This document shows positions 11,296 to 22,126 of a DNA stretch of 64,000 nucleotides, piece by piece. Both the position numbers and the translations under genes were made by a program. The stretch is from Diaporthe sp. PMI_573 (Eukaryota > Ascomycota > Sordariomycetes > Diaporthales > Diaporthaceae): contig JAJTUP010000030.1 in the NCBI GenBank assembly GCA_021399435.1, forward strand, positions 248,001-312,000, written 5' to 3'. Every line of letters begins with the position of its first letter. Positions within the stretch are counted from its first letter, which is position 1. Below the pieces are notes generated by a model. It made no database searches and was not told the DNA's origin. It saw only the letters and a program-made list of their open reading frames with translations.

Positions 11296-13858
11296 CTAGA
11301 ACCCTCTGGACATCAAAACTTGCATCTCTTCAGCAAACCACGCCGCCTTAGTATCCTCGTCTAGCGCCTTCGCGCTTTCGGCTACCTTCAAGATGTTCTT
11401 TATACCCACGCCCACCTGGTTAGAGCCCTGCGTCGCTTCAGCCACGAGGTTCATGGCTTCAACCATTGATGATCCGTCCCGGAACGTCTGCTGCTCGTTT
11501 AGCACCCTCTCGAGCTCGTTGAGCCCGCCCAGGCTGGGCACGGCGATCTCCTTGTCGAAGACCGTATCCGTGAAGTCGAGCTGCTGGAGCACGCTGCGCC
11601 GGGACGTAGTGCCCATGACAAGGAGGCGGTGGTTCTGTTTGGCGTCAGCCAGGGGTCAAATTTGGGGGGGGGGGAGGGTGGGGCAAATAAAATACCTTGG
11701 GCGGGACTGTACGGAGGAGTGCCCTCAGTGTCTGAAGAACCAGGTTCGACATGCGCGGGCCAACAGGGTTCCACTCGATAAGGCCCTCGATATCGTCCAC
11801 GATCAGGATGCTCAGGGGCGACTTGAACGCGTCCGTGAAGTACTTGTGGATCTGGTCGCTCTTGGCGTTCTCGCTGCGGTAGCTGACGAGCAGCTCAGGG
11901 GAGATGACCTTGATGAAGGGGAACTGGGACATCTGCGCGATGTGCGCGGCGAGCGAGGTCTTGCCGCTCCCGCTGGGCCCGTGGAACAGCAGGGAGACGT
12001 TGGGCGACCTGGTCGTCTCGCTCCGGAGGCCGTCGATGTAGATCATGCACGAGTTGATGATCCTCTGGATATTGTTGGAGAAGGGTATGATGCCGTAGAT
12101 CACCGACTTGGTGAGCTCGTCCTCGGACACGCCGAACGCCGGCGTGACCTCGGTGAGGGCGCCCATGAAGTCCTGCCGGGTGATTATGAGGTCTGCCGCG
12201 TCGCTCGAGATGCCGGCCATGGTGCCTGCCTTTGTGTGCCTCTGGAAGGCGAAGGATGCCGCGCTCTTGCACAGGCCGTTGATCTCGGCGCCGGAGAAGT
12301 TCTTGGTCAGGGCCGCGAGCTCTTCCAGGTCCACGTCTGCTGCGAGCCTGCCGTTGTCCTTCATCTTCTTGGTGTGGATCGACAGGATCTGCTGCCGGCC
12401 CTTCTCGTCGGGGAGGCTGATCTCGACTTGCACCTCGAGACGACCGGGCCGCAGAAGCGCGTCGTCGATCATGTCCTTCCTGTTTGTCATTCCGATGAGC
12501 AGGATGTTGTTCAGCTGGTCTACACCGTCCAACTTGCTGAGCAGCTGGTTCACCACGCTGTCGCCCACACCCGTGCCGCCGCCGGCGCCCGAGCCACGCT
12601 GCTTGCAGACAGCATCCAGCTCGTCGAAGATGATGACGTGGAGCTCGCTGTCGTCGCCCTTCTCCTTGTACTCCTTTTCGGCATCCGCGAATAGCTTCCT
12701 GATGTTCTCCTCGGACTGACCCACAAACTTGTTCAGGACCTCGGGGCCGTTGATGACCTTGGGCTCCTTCGCCTGTAGCATCTTTCCGATCTGACGCGCA
12801 ATCAAGGTCTTGCCCGTACCTGGGGGTCCGTAGAGAAGGATACCCTTCACGTGCAGAAGGCCGAGCTGGTCGATGACGGAAGGTGGGAAGATTCGGGAGG
12901 CGAAAGCTCGGCGGAAGACAGTGGTGAACTCATCATCCAGACCACCGATGCCCAAGGAAGAAAAGTTGAAATCCGGTCGCACGACGGCATTCGCACCGCG
13001 TCTCGGGGCGCCCGTTATATTGATTTGGATCATTTTGTCTGTGGGAGGCGGCCCCTTCTGCAAGAAGACCTGGGTATGATCACCGAGGAGACCTCTTGCG
13101 TGAGGGTTCTCGTCGGAGGCGGCCAAGAGATCGTTGGCCTGGATTGCCTTGTTCTGGGGCTGGTCGACCAAGGTGACCCCCTTCACGACGCACCGCACGG
13201 GAACCTGGTCGTTGACAATACGGAGGATCAGGTGCTGACCCGGGGCGAGGATTTGGCCCTGGAATTTGCTGATAAAGAGGGCCTGAAGGTCCTCATGCCT
13301 GAAGGGGGTGTTGGGCATGCTCTTGATCGAGGCAAAGGTGACCATGACATCGACCGAGCCCAGGTAGCCCTTTTGGCCCAGCTCGATAGGGTTGAAACTC
13401 TCCGCGTCCACCTTGTCGTTGATGGCGACGCCCAGGGTGTTGCGGTGGGGCTCGCCGAACCAGATGCAGCCGGGCGGGACCATAGGGAACGGCCTCACGG
13501 TGACCACGTACTCCCGTCCCCGGTTGTTGACCTTGAGGTAGGCAGTCTCGTTCTCGCCGCCGAGGCCCCAGTCCTGGCCATTCACGGCAGCTATGTTGGT
13601 CCTGTGGTAGCCCTCAAGGTACTTGGTTTCGATTCCTTTCTGGTCGTCGACGGTCAGGGCGAGCCTGTTACGCTGTGCACTTGGCGGGGGAGGTCTGTTG
13701 GAACTGGGGCGAGGCGGCGCCTGGGCGTAAGGGTCTGCGCCGGACGATCGCATGGGGCGAGGTTGTGGGTGTGGTTGTGGTGATCTTCCGTATGCGTAGC
13801 GCGGGTCCTTCTCTGAAGGGCCGCCGGGAAGGCCACCGCCGGGGGGGAGTCGACTCAT
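11296..13858 (-). CDS. sec18: Vesicular-fusion ATPase Sec18/NSF
   Basis: Two exons (13858-11696 and 11634-11296) with a 61-nt intron (GTATTT donor, AACAG acceptor) give 833 residues. This is the AAA ATPase that disassembles SNARE complexes with alpha-SNAP/Sec17 throughout the secretory pathway. After a proline-rich disordered N-terminus (1-60) come the N domain (about 62-280), the D1 ATPase with Walker A GPPGTGKT (344-351), Walker B IIFDEL (409-414) and NPGRL-like LLRPGRLEV, then D2 with Walker A GPSGSGKT (627-634) and the degenerate Walker B VDDIEGLIEW (687-696). The second exon supplies the end of D2 (HRLLVMGTTSRR). Length is slightly above yeast Sec18 (758) because of the N-terminal extension, as in other filamentous fungi. 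The frame is open to 13915, but the ATG at 13858 gives the natural start. The gene is flanked by inverted copies of the 15-bp repeat element. Confidence 0.95.
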
Positions 13859-14412
13859 CGTGGGCGTAGGCGTCGTTGTGGTTGTCTGTTGCGAGAGGGT
13901 CAGCGTCGAAAGCAACGTATATTTGGGAGAAAGGGGTCCAGTAACTGACGACGGGAAGGCGTGACGATGATTGTGGTTACTGTTGCGCCGAGTGCTGCTG
14001 ACGTGCGAGAACGGCGGGGATAGAGAGGAGCTTGCTGATGAAAGGAGCGGACTGATGAGGCTCGCGGCAGGATGAGTGATGAGTGGGACAAGTCGCCTTT
14101 ACGTCGGGAGTGCACGCATTCGTGCATGTGAAGCTGGTGGCGTTTCAAACGTGTCCAGCTGGAGAGGCCAACACGCAGGCGCAGCTGCTCTAGTGTAGGG
14201 GTCTGGCTGGCCCCACCAACACCCGCGTGGACCGGCATGACGTCCTTGGGGTTGCAGCAGCAGCTAATAAAGTGCCTGGTGCCTGGTTAGTGCCTAGTGC
14301 TCTCCAACGGAAATCTGTCACCAAAAATACCTAGGTACTTGCTCATTCTCGTGAGAGAGTCACATTCTTCAAAAAGAAGAACACGTCAGCACAGAACACA
14401 GTATCCTCCGGG
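13859..14412. other. sec18 upstream region
   Basis: Intergenic DNA between the divergently transcribed sec18 and LENG1-like genes. It contains a perfect TACCTAGGTA palindrome at 14328-14337 and no supported gene. A minus-strand frame (13900-14238) carries no motif and probably represents 5' leader sequence. Confidence 0.5.
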
Positions 14413-14634
14413 GGATGTCCCACAGGAGGATTTCCCATAGGAGGATTATCCATAGGAGGATATCCCATAGGAGATTAGGAGATTATCCCATAACAGATTA
14501 TTCTATAAGAGGTTGTTCCATAGGAGGTTGTTCCACGGGAGGTTGTTCTATAGGAGATTGTTCTAGGGGGAGGTTATTCCCTAGGAGGCTATTCACTAGG
14601 AGTCTATTCTATAAGAGTCACTCTATAAGATGAT
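14413..14634 (+). repeat. degenerate 15-bp tandem array B
   Basis: About 15 units with consensus close to TTCCATAGGAGGTTA on the plus strand, that is, the same unit as array A read on the opposite strand. Sub-variants include ATCCCATAGGAGGAT at the left and TTCTATAAGAGTCAC at the right, so mutation grows toward the right end. It lies between the divergent starts of sec18 and the LENG1-like gene. Confidence 0.85.
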
Positions 14635-14661
14635 GTATATTAAGTATTACTTGGGTGGCCC

Positions 14662-14700
14662 ATACTGTAGCCGTATAGCAGACACCCGAGCAAAACTCGT
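14662..14700 (-). repeat. 39-bp core of dispersed element, copy B
   Basis: On the minus strand this is the counterpart of 10833-10871, with 31 of 39 identities and only transitions as differences. It is followed, reading on the minus strand, by array B, in the same order as copy A. The two whole elements (about 300 bp each) therefore form an inverted pair around sec18. Confidence 0.75.
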
Positions 14701-14841
14701 AGGTGATATGGCCAGAGTGCATTATGGGAAATAATAACGAAGAAGGTTTCCATAGGAATTACAATATTTCATAGCTGCACATAGCCTCTCCTGACCCAGG
14801 AAGAAGCATTAAGGAAGTGGCCTGGGCACTACCCCCCAGAC

Positions 14842-14853
14842 GTACCTAGGTAC
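14842..14853. repeat. GTACCTAGGTAC palindrome
   Basis: A perfect 12-bp palindrome containing the TACCTAGGTA word that recurs in several intergenic regions of the window. It lies about 130 bp upstream of the LENG1-like start codon, so it could be a regulatory site. Confidence 0.4.
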
Positions 14854-14982
14854 ACTCTTATCAGCTATCGCCTTCCGCAACCGCACCCTTTACACTCTTC
14901 CCATCGCGCACCAACATCCTCCCAAACCATCTGGCGCAAAACCCTCCAAGCCAGCAGCAACAGCTGCGCAAATCCAGCAGCC

Positions 14983-16243
14983 ATGCCTCTGTAAGCTCCT
15001 CCCTTTCCTTCCCCACCAGACCAAACCAAACCCCGCGACAACAGTGACTGACTGACATCGCCCCGCGCCCCTCAACAGCCACCTCCTAGGCAAGAAGTCC
15101 TGGAACGTCTACAATGCCGACAACATCGCCCGCGTCCAGCGCGACGAGGCCGCCGCCGCAGCAGAGGAGCACGCCGCCGAGCAGCGCATGCAGGACGCAG
15201 ACGCAGCCCGCCGCCTGGCCATCCTGCGCGGCGAGTCACCACCTCCCCCGCCACCGCCGCCCCCCGACGCCACTGACGACCCCTCCGACAAGAAACACCT
15301 TCACCGCAGCCTCGGCGGCCTGCGGAAGCGCAAGCGCGCCGGCGAGGACGACACGGTGTTTGAGATGAGGGTTGCGCGCGAGCGGGCTGAGGAGGGGGAT
15401 CGGGTCCGCGGGGAGCTTGCGATCGGTGCTGCCCCGGGTCCGGGTGGGGGGCGGGATGTTGATATTGTGGATTGTAGGGGACATATCGATCTGGTTGGGG
15501 ATCTGCCTAAGGATGCTGGGGAGCAAGAGGGCAAGAAGCGCGAGGTAGTGGACCGGAACACGTTCGGGTCGCTCAAGGGTGATTTTGCGGGCGAGCCTTG
15601 GTATACCGATACGAAGCGCAGGCGCATCACTGCTCCAGACCCATCCACCGCCCTCATCCCTCATACTGCTGCTACCACGACGAGAGACCGGGATGCCGAG
15701 AGGGGCATGGAGGCGCCCACCAAGAACGTATGGGGCAGGGACGACCCCAAGAGGAGGGGGAGGGAGACAGCGAGGCTGGACGCCAACGACCCACTGGCCG
15801 CGATGAAGTCAGGTGCCAAGAAGGTGCGCGACATTGCGAAGGAGCGGAAGCAGGACGCCGAGGAGCGGTCGCGCGAGCTCGAGCAGCTCCGGAAGGAGGA
15901 GCGGAGGCGGGAGAAGCGGAGGAAGGGGGAGAAGACACATACAGCCGAGGACAGGCGCGAGGGCGAGGACAAGGATGACCCGCGGCGAGAATCGCATCGT
16001 TCAGGACGCTCTGGGCGAAGGCACCACGGGGACGAGCGGCGCGATCACGTTCATCGAGAGGAACGTCGGCGGCACAGGGAGACTGAGCATGGCCGGAACC
16101 GGGAGAAGGACAGACACCACAGGCGGGACGGAGAAAGACCTTCAGGGAGGGAAACGTCCTCGCGATCACACCGACATGAAGATAGGGACGACGGTCGTGA
16201 CCACCGTGGAAGGGACCACGCGCACCGCGATAGGGAGGCTTGA
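14983..16243 (+). CDS. LENG1-like protein with Cir_N domain and Arg/Asp/Glu-rich tail
   Basis: A tiny first exon of 8 nt (14983-14990, ATG CCT CT) joins exon 2 (15079-16243) across an 88-nt intron (GTAAGC donor, CAACAG acceptor), giving 390 residues. The spliced start reads MPLHLLGKKSWNVYNADNIA, which is the Cir_N domain (CBF1-interacting co-repressor N-terminus) as found in LENG1-type proteins, followed by an Ala/Glu helical stretch RVQRDEAAAAAEEHAAEQRM. The middle contains a proline run and the NTFGSLKGDFAGEPWY and NVWGRDDPKRRG segments. The C-terminal third is an RD/RE/RH-rich disordered tail like those of splicing-associated factors. It is probably nuclear, with a role in pre-mRNA processing inferred from relatives. 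Without the micro-exon the conserved KKSW motif would have no start codon, so this structure is well supported. Confidence 0.85.
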
Positions 16244-16488
16244 ACGACGGAATGATGTTATGGCTTGTTTAGAAGAAGATACCCAGCATGATAACAACAT
16301 GCATGTACCACCGATAATATATCTATTGATGAGCCTCGAGACCTGCTCGCCGTGGTTGTCGTAATGGATATCTCAGTGTTAACCAAGCACACACAACGTA
16401 TTATTCTAAGCCGCAGCTCCAAAATAGAACTCCGATCTTCATACCACTCGAGATCAACCAAACACATCACCCATAGACCAACACCAGA

Positions 16489-17115
16489 TCAACCCTCCAA
16501 CCAAGGCAGACGGACCTCAACCTCCCTCATATCAGCCTCAACCATCTTCACAAGCGGCGCCGCATCAAGCCCCTTAAGCGCAGCAAGTATATCATCCGCA
16601 AGCGCAGGACTCATGCCCCCCTGGCGGTCACTATACAGATCCACCCCCTCCTTGGTAAAAAGCGTAGGCGCGAACCAAGTAACAGCCCACCTCTCCTTCT
16701 TGCCATCCCCATCATCCCGCTCGCCCCACCCCACAACCTCCCAGTGGCTAGTAACAAACCCCAACAGCCCCTTGCCGCGCCAGTCCCAGCTGCTCGCGCC
16801 CCCGTCCCCGGCGGCGGCGGTGTCGACGCCCGAGACGGATTTCAGCCCGCCCTTGCCCGAGGTCTTCTCGTACCGCACCAGGTCATCGATCCGGGGGAAG
16901 CCGTGGGCGTTGGCGGGGAGGGGGGTGTATGTTATGCGGACGTTGCGGGCTGTGCGCCACATTGCTAGGGTGGAGTGGGTTACTGTCCAGGTGCGGTGGA
17001 GCCAGTCTAGGGCTGGGGGTGAGAAGGAGGAGGACGATGATGATGATGAGGAGGAGGCATATTTGGATGGGATGCGTAGGGTGATGGGCTTCGGGGCGTT
17101 GTTGGTTGTTGACAT
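16489..17115 (-). CDS. conserved fungal protein, calycin/lipocalin-like (putative)
   Basis: A single exon of 208 residues from the ATG at 17115 (MSTTNNAPKPITLRIP). The frame is open further upstream, but that extension looks like 5' leader. A poly-serine run (about residues 23-32) precedes the segment LDWLHRTWTVTHSTLAMWRTARNVRITYTPL. The block W.VTHSTL.MW...RNVRITY with later GWGE and RWAVTWFAPTLFT resembles the small beta-barrel proteins of fungi with lipocalin-like folds, which bind small hydrophobic ligands. I have no catalytic residues to point to. There is no signal peptide or membrane segment, so it is probably cytosolic. Its 3' end faces the 3' end of the LENG1-like gene (245 bp apart). 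The function call is an inference from pattern memory. Confidence 0.6.
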   Translation of the reverse strand: MSTTNNAPKPITLRIPSKYASSSSSSSSSSFSPPALDWLHRTWTVTHSTLAMWRTARNVRITYTPLPANAHGFPRIDDLVRYEKTSGKGGLKSVSGVDTAAAGDGGASSWDWRGKGLLGFVTSHWEVVGWGERDDGDGKKERWAVTWFAPTLFTKEGVDLYSDRQGGMSPALADDILAALKGLDAAPLVKMVEADMREVEVRLPWLEG

Positions 17116-18121
17116 GTTGGGTGGTTGCTTTTTGTTGAATTTTGCGTCCTTCCTCCGAAGTTGAACTGGTATGGTGACGATGGACGGATTGATATATGCT
17201 CTTCCGAACGACCTCAGAGCTCGAGACTGAGAATGCCGGGTTTGTGTGGGAGTCCCGACGTTGATGATCTCCAAGTCTCAGTCTTCCGATGTAGTGAGAT
17301 CAGATGGAGCTCAACAAAGGTATTTGCACGTCAAGGATGCTGGTCACAGACGCTGCAGACGTGTATGTCTGGTATATTGGGTGAACGGGTTGTCAATGCA
17401 GAGAGGCTGAAGCTCGGTGTGAACTTCTCGAGGTTGGGCCTAGATACTCTGTGCCTGAGACGTTCAGGGTTCTCAGGGATGTTTCAGCCATGATGTCAGA
17501 GGTTTGTACCTCTCGGCTTCGATCTTCCATTTGGGCATCGAATATTGGTCTGCTCCAACGCAGGAAATCCCATTCATGAAACAAGTTCTCTGCGATTCGC
17601 TAATATCAACTTCATCCAGCTGCCAATGTAAGACGGACCACACCGTGGTACGCTGAGATAAGCGTTCTGGGTAATCCCCTACGGTACCTACACAGTACCT
17701 ACCTAGTTCCCCGGGGCTGGAGCTCCAATGCTGGACTCTCCACACCCGCCCCAACAGGGGAGCTCCAGCCCCAGCAGGGGTCCAGGGGAGCTAGCCTAAA
17801 TCCCTTCGGGCCTTTCATAGGGCCAGTTGGGCATTGGGATTTCACTCACCTCTTCGAATGTCGCAAACTGCCTCCACTTTCAGCCTCCATCGCAACCCTT
17901 GCTCAAATCAATTCTGCCCACGGTCACTTCTCATCCCTCGGCCTAGCTCACTGTCCCACGACACACAGCATCCCACCCCACAACGACCTTTTGTCTGATT
18001 GCAATTGCGACCAATTGAGCCAACCGTCTAGTCTCAATTCATCCACAGCAAAACAAACCATCTCAAACTCACGCACTCACTCACTCATTACTCTTACTGC
18101 AGACAGTCGCCAACCACAACC
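17116..18121. other. intergenic region between divergent genes
   Basis: About 1 kb between the starts of the calycin-like and the acidic nuclear-type genes. It includes C/A-rich leader-like sequence (17870-18121) just before the latter gene and repeated GTACCTAC words near 17680-17705. No gene is supported. Confidence 0.45.
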
Positions 18122-18874
18122 ATGGCCGACACCTACTCAGACGACGACCCAGACTCAGCAGCAATGGCAGAGGCCATGGGCTTCACAGGCTTCGGCATGC
18201 AGCGCAGCAACAAGAAGCGCAAGCTCACAACACCGCCGTCCCAGACCGGCGCCAACAACGCGCCCCTGGGGAAGCGCCGGCCACTCAACCTGCCGCAGCC
18301 TGTGTTGTCGGAGGCCGGCGGTGATGGCGATGATGGAGGTGAAGAGGATGGGAACCCAGAGGAGATCGACCTTGATGGTGACGATGGCGAGGGAGATGCC
18401 GACGCGGCCGGAATTCAGGTGAATGGTGGTGAAGGGGACGCGGATGTTGTCAACGAGCGTGCCGTCGGCGCACTCACCGTCAGCGACGACGCGCCGGCCA
18501 CGACTGGCCCACCCCAGCATCACCACCCGCTTCCCCCGAGACCGCAGCAGCAGAACCACCACCACGACGCATCGCGACGACCCGGCGGCAGGCAAGGGCA
18601 AGGACAGGTACCATGGTGGGAGGGCGAATGGGACCCGCGGCTCGTGGCCAGGATGATCGAGAACCCGTGGGACCGGCTGGAGAAGCAGCGCGGGCTCGGG
18701 GCCTTGGGCACGTGGCCGGCGTCCACGGCGAGGGGTGGTGGTGGGGGTGGACCCGCAGCCTCTCGTGGCGGGGAGGGGGAAGATGTGAGCAGCAGCAGCG
18801 GTGGTGGTGTTGGTGGTGCTTTGGTGGGTTCTCTTGGGGAGCAGGCTTCTGCTGCCCAGACGACTGTGTCGTGA
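18122..18874 (+). CDS. conserved acidic, low-complexity fungal protein
   Basis: A single exon of 250 residues. The N-terminus MADTYSDDDPDSAAMAEAMGFTGFG is a short conserved block, followed by a basic cluster NKKRKL that could be a nuclear localisation signal. Next come a long Gly/Asp/Glu acidic region (residues 65-105), a His/Gln/Pro-rich linker, and a conserved C-terminal block WWEGEWDPRLVARMIENPWDRLE followed by glycine/serine-rich sequence. Most of the protein should be disordered. The same bipartite layout (acidic start, WW-E-x-DP and NPW-RLE blocks) is familiar from uncharacterised proteins of Sordariomycetes, and I know of no assigned function. The start context is good (CAACC ATGG). 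Confidence 0.7.
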   Translation: MADTYSDDDPDSAAMAEAMGFTGFGMQRSNKKRKLTTPPSQTGANNAPLGKRRPLNLPQPVLSEAGGDGDDGGEEDGNPEEIDLDGDDGEGDADAAGIQVNGGEGDADVVNERAVGALTVSDDAPATTGPPQHHHPLPPRPQQQNHHHDASRRPGGRQGQGQVPWWEGEWDPRLVARMIENPWDRLEKQRGLGALGTWPASTARGGGGGGPAASRGGEGEDVSSSSGGGVGGALVGSLGEQASAAQTTVS

Positions 18875-21800
18875 GGAGTTTGGTTCTACCCCGTCATGGT
18901 CGAGGAGGTGTCACGCCAAGTCACCAACAGCCTGTCGAGCGTGGCCACTGCCGCCATCACCGAGTGTTCCGCGCCTACCTTCTGGCTTATGTCGACGGCA
19001 GAGCACAGCATGCAACCCTTCGAACAAGAGCGGCCAAAAGCCCCATGCTGTGTTTCAGGTGGGCGAGAGAACGGAGTATTGGAGAAACGGTGGAGGCGGG
19101 ATAAGAAGACATGACATGACAGCAGCCATACAATATCCCAACGACCGACATAACAGCCCGTCAACCCTCCCGACCCTCGTCCCATGACAAGGCCTCGTCT
19201 TCCCATCCCGCCACAACATCCCTCCCCGCCCTTGCTCAACACCATTATTCACAGTGAGGAACTTTCCGACCCCGACAAGGACCCAAGCAACCCATGTCCA
19301 AATGAACAGACATACCAGACCACGAGGCCTTGAAGGAAATAGAAGGGGGAGAGAGAGGAGAAACATATGTCACGTGACATATGAATGAACAAGGGAAAAG
19401 CCACACTTGATGGGCCAGCGGGGAAGGGGGAACGGGGGGTAGGGGTACGGGTATGGGGCAGGGGGATGCAAGGAAGAAAAGCGAAAAAGGTCCAACCCAC
19501 CAGCCAGCCCCATCCATCATCACATGATGGAGAGCAGCCCACATGGCATGGTCCCAGCCAGCACAGTGTGTCCTTACCTCACCTCACCACCCAAAGCCCA
19601 CACGAACGCCCACCATCCCAGCAGAATATACACTGTACAGTCCGGCTGGCCGGGGGAGGGGGCTACGTCAGCCGCACGTGTGGGACATGGTGGGAAGGGC
19701 AGGTCACCCGGTGTGTGTGGGTTAAGAGAAGGGTGGAGCACGGGGTCGCGTTCACCATCACTATCGTGGTTCACGGTTCCAGGAGGGATGGAAGGGAGGG
19801 AGAGAACGGACAGAGAGAGGTGATGGGCGGTCCCCCCCTCTCGTGCCCCCCTCCCTGGCAACAGTCAATATCGTATCCTATTCTGGTATTTTGCCTACAA
19901 ATTATGAACAAGGAAATAGTTTCGGGGGAAAGCATGAGTCCACTCCACCCCCCCATGACGCCCACCCCTTTTTCGGGAAAAAAACAACAAAAACAGACCA
20001 CAATACTAGACCCAATAAGAGCAGCAGATATCCCAGTGGCTCCCTCCCTCCCCCTCCCCTGCCCCTCGTCCCCTCGCCGTGCCAGAACCTTGTCCTCGCA
20101 TATTTGCCTGCCTGTCTCTCATTCCATCCCCCGTCCCTCCCCCAGGTACATCCAACAAGTACAGTGACTTACAAACCAGCGCCCCATGCCGGAGGAGGCA
20201 GGGGGGCTAACTGGAACCCCCCCTCTTCCTAAAGTAGCAGTACTCTACAGCCCCGAAGGGGACAAGTGTGTGCGCGTGAGAAAGGTGACCCCAGGGAACC
20301 ACAGCATCCATCCAGCCAGCCCTCCCTCCCACCTCAGCACACAAATCCCTGTCCCGCGCCCGTCCCTGTCCTGTCCAGCATGCACACCCCCTCCCTCCGA
20401 TCCAACCTGTCCCTGTCATCCTACCACCCTGTCTCGGCTCGGGCCTTGGGAACCAGGGTGCGTGGTGAGCTCGTGTGTGTGCAAGGGAGGGGGCGTGAAG
20501 TGGTGTGGGCGGGCCTAGCACGCTCGTAGTGGTGGGACGGGTGGTCCCTTTCCCTTCCCTTCCCTCTTTAACTTTCCCACGCGAACCACTGCGCCTGATC
20601 TGATTTGCCGCCGGGCCCCCTAGCCAGAGAGAGCAGAAAACAGGCGAGAGGAGAGATTCCTGCAGCCTCCACCACCACCCCCAGTCCCCTGCACGCTCTG
20701 CCTCTCTCTGTGCTTCTCGTTCCTTGCAGATGGGGCGCACGACATGAACTCTTTCCAGCCCGACCTTGCCCCCGCCGGAATGTACCTGTACCTGCGGCCC
20801 CCCCAGTCCCCTCACCCTTTTTCCCTTTCCCCCTGTTCCCCATGGGGGTGGCATGCTGGCCGCAGCCGCAGCTCGCCCAATCATGCCCCTGGTGAACAGA
20901 GCCCCGGGTCCGTCGGGGGCGGGCACTCCCGCTTTTCCAACGTCACCTCGTCCCCCGTCAACGCCCTTGACAGCAAGCAGCCAAAACATAAGCTGGGAAA
21001 AGGAGGACGCGGGGAAAAGGTGCCAGTGGATACCCTCCGGAAAATACTCTTCTTGCTCCTCCCTCAAACTCCGGTGAACGCCGCCGAATGTAAAGTCGTG
21101 ATAATCGTGAAAAGGAAAAAACGGTGGTACACACAAACACAGCACACACACACACACAACAGAAAATGCAAGGGAAAAGAGAAATTCCCCGATCCAGACA
21201 GCCGGGCTGATGGTCCGCGTCGCGCAAGACGCAACCCGGGCCCACGTGCGCCTTGCCGCCCAACGTCACCTCGCTTGCCTCGCGTCTGCATCTCCCCACC
21301 CTCCCATTCGAGCCACAAAGGACCCCTGGCGCATTCCTGCTGCAGCAAGCGGAGGGCCTGGGGGGTGTGGGGGAGGGGGCGTGTGCCCAGAGATGTGCGT
21401 AGGGACCGGGCTTGCGCGGCGTGTGATATGCAGCCCTACAGGGCTCGCTCCTCACCACCACCACCGCCGCCCCCATCTCTGCGCTTTTGCCGTCGCCTGC
21501 TGTGTGATGCAGATCCAGATCCAGATCTCGTCTGTGCCCGCCTTTTTTTGGTGTGTGTAATTTGCTGGTTTCGCTGCTGCTCCTCATTTTGCGTTCGTAA
21601 AGATTCGTGTGTCTGCGCGCGTGCCGGTCGCCATATGTGTGTGTGTGTGTGATATTTCCCACCAACCCCCGTCGGCCGTGTTTTGCAAATCCACGTGGGA
21701 GATGCGCTCCGACAGGGGGGTTCTTGTTTCAGCGTGTTTCTGGGGGGGTTTTAGTGCTAAGGTTCGTGGGTAAGGGGAGTTCTCATCCTCGCCCATTCCA

Positions 21801-22126
21801 CACCACACACCAACCCCGGTAACTTTTTTGCTTTTCCTCATGGTCACTCGCCAAATAGACGAGCGAACGGATTGGACGGATAATCGCTCTCGAGTCGTCA
21901 TAGAGCGTGAGATCCTTTTTTTTTTTGGTGTGTTTTTCTGCTTTTCTTTCTGAGCCTCGCCGCAACTCAGGGAAAAGGAAAATGAAATGAAATGGAACTG
22001 ACGCCCCTCGACCGAAGCACCATCACCTGCCCGCCCGCTCGCTCAATCACCTCGCTCGTTTCTGAAATTGCACAAAATGCGGTCTCAGAGCGGAAGCGAG
22101 AAATTGAGTCTCGTGACAGTGTGGAT
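18875..22126. other. 3.25-kb GC-rich convergent intergenic region
   Basis: It lies between the 3' ends of the acidic protein gene and the KxDL-like gene, unusually long for converging genes in a compact genome. It is rich in C/T and G/A runs, CCCTCCC-type words and CA/TG microsatellite tracts (21120-21160, 21635-21650). Long open frames on both strands (up to 316 codons at 20207-21157, minus) are Pro/Gly/Arg-rich without domains, as expected from GC-rich simple sequence. Confidence 0.5.

Noticed and set aside
11393..12694. 433-codon open frame on the plus strand over sec18
   Set aside because: It is the antisense shadow of a GC-rich conserved gene. Its product has no domain, while the minus-strand frame encodes a complete Sec18.
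12851..13783. 310-codon open frame on the plus strand over the sec18 N-terminal half
   Set aside because: Same reason: antisense to well-conserved coding sequence and rich in Val/Gly/Asp from third-position bias.
14413..14634. Pentapeptide-repeat protein encoded by the 15-bp arrays
   Set aside because: The five-residue repeats result from the 15-bp period. Residues differ between arrays and frames, units contain indels, and no start or promoter context is shared.
20207..21157. 316-codon minus-strand open frame in the convergent intergenic region
   Set aside because: Gly/Arg/Pro-rich without a domain, overlapped by equally long frames on the other strand, as expected of GC-rich simple sequence.
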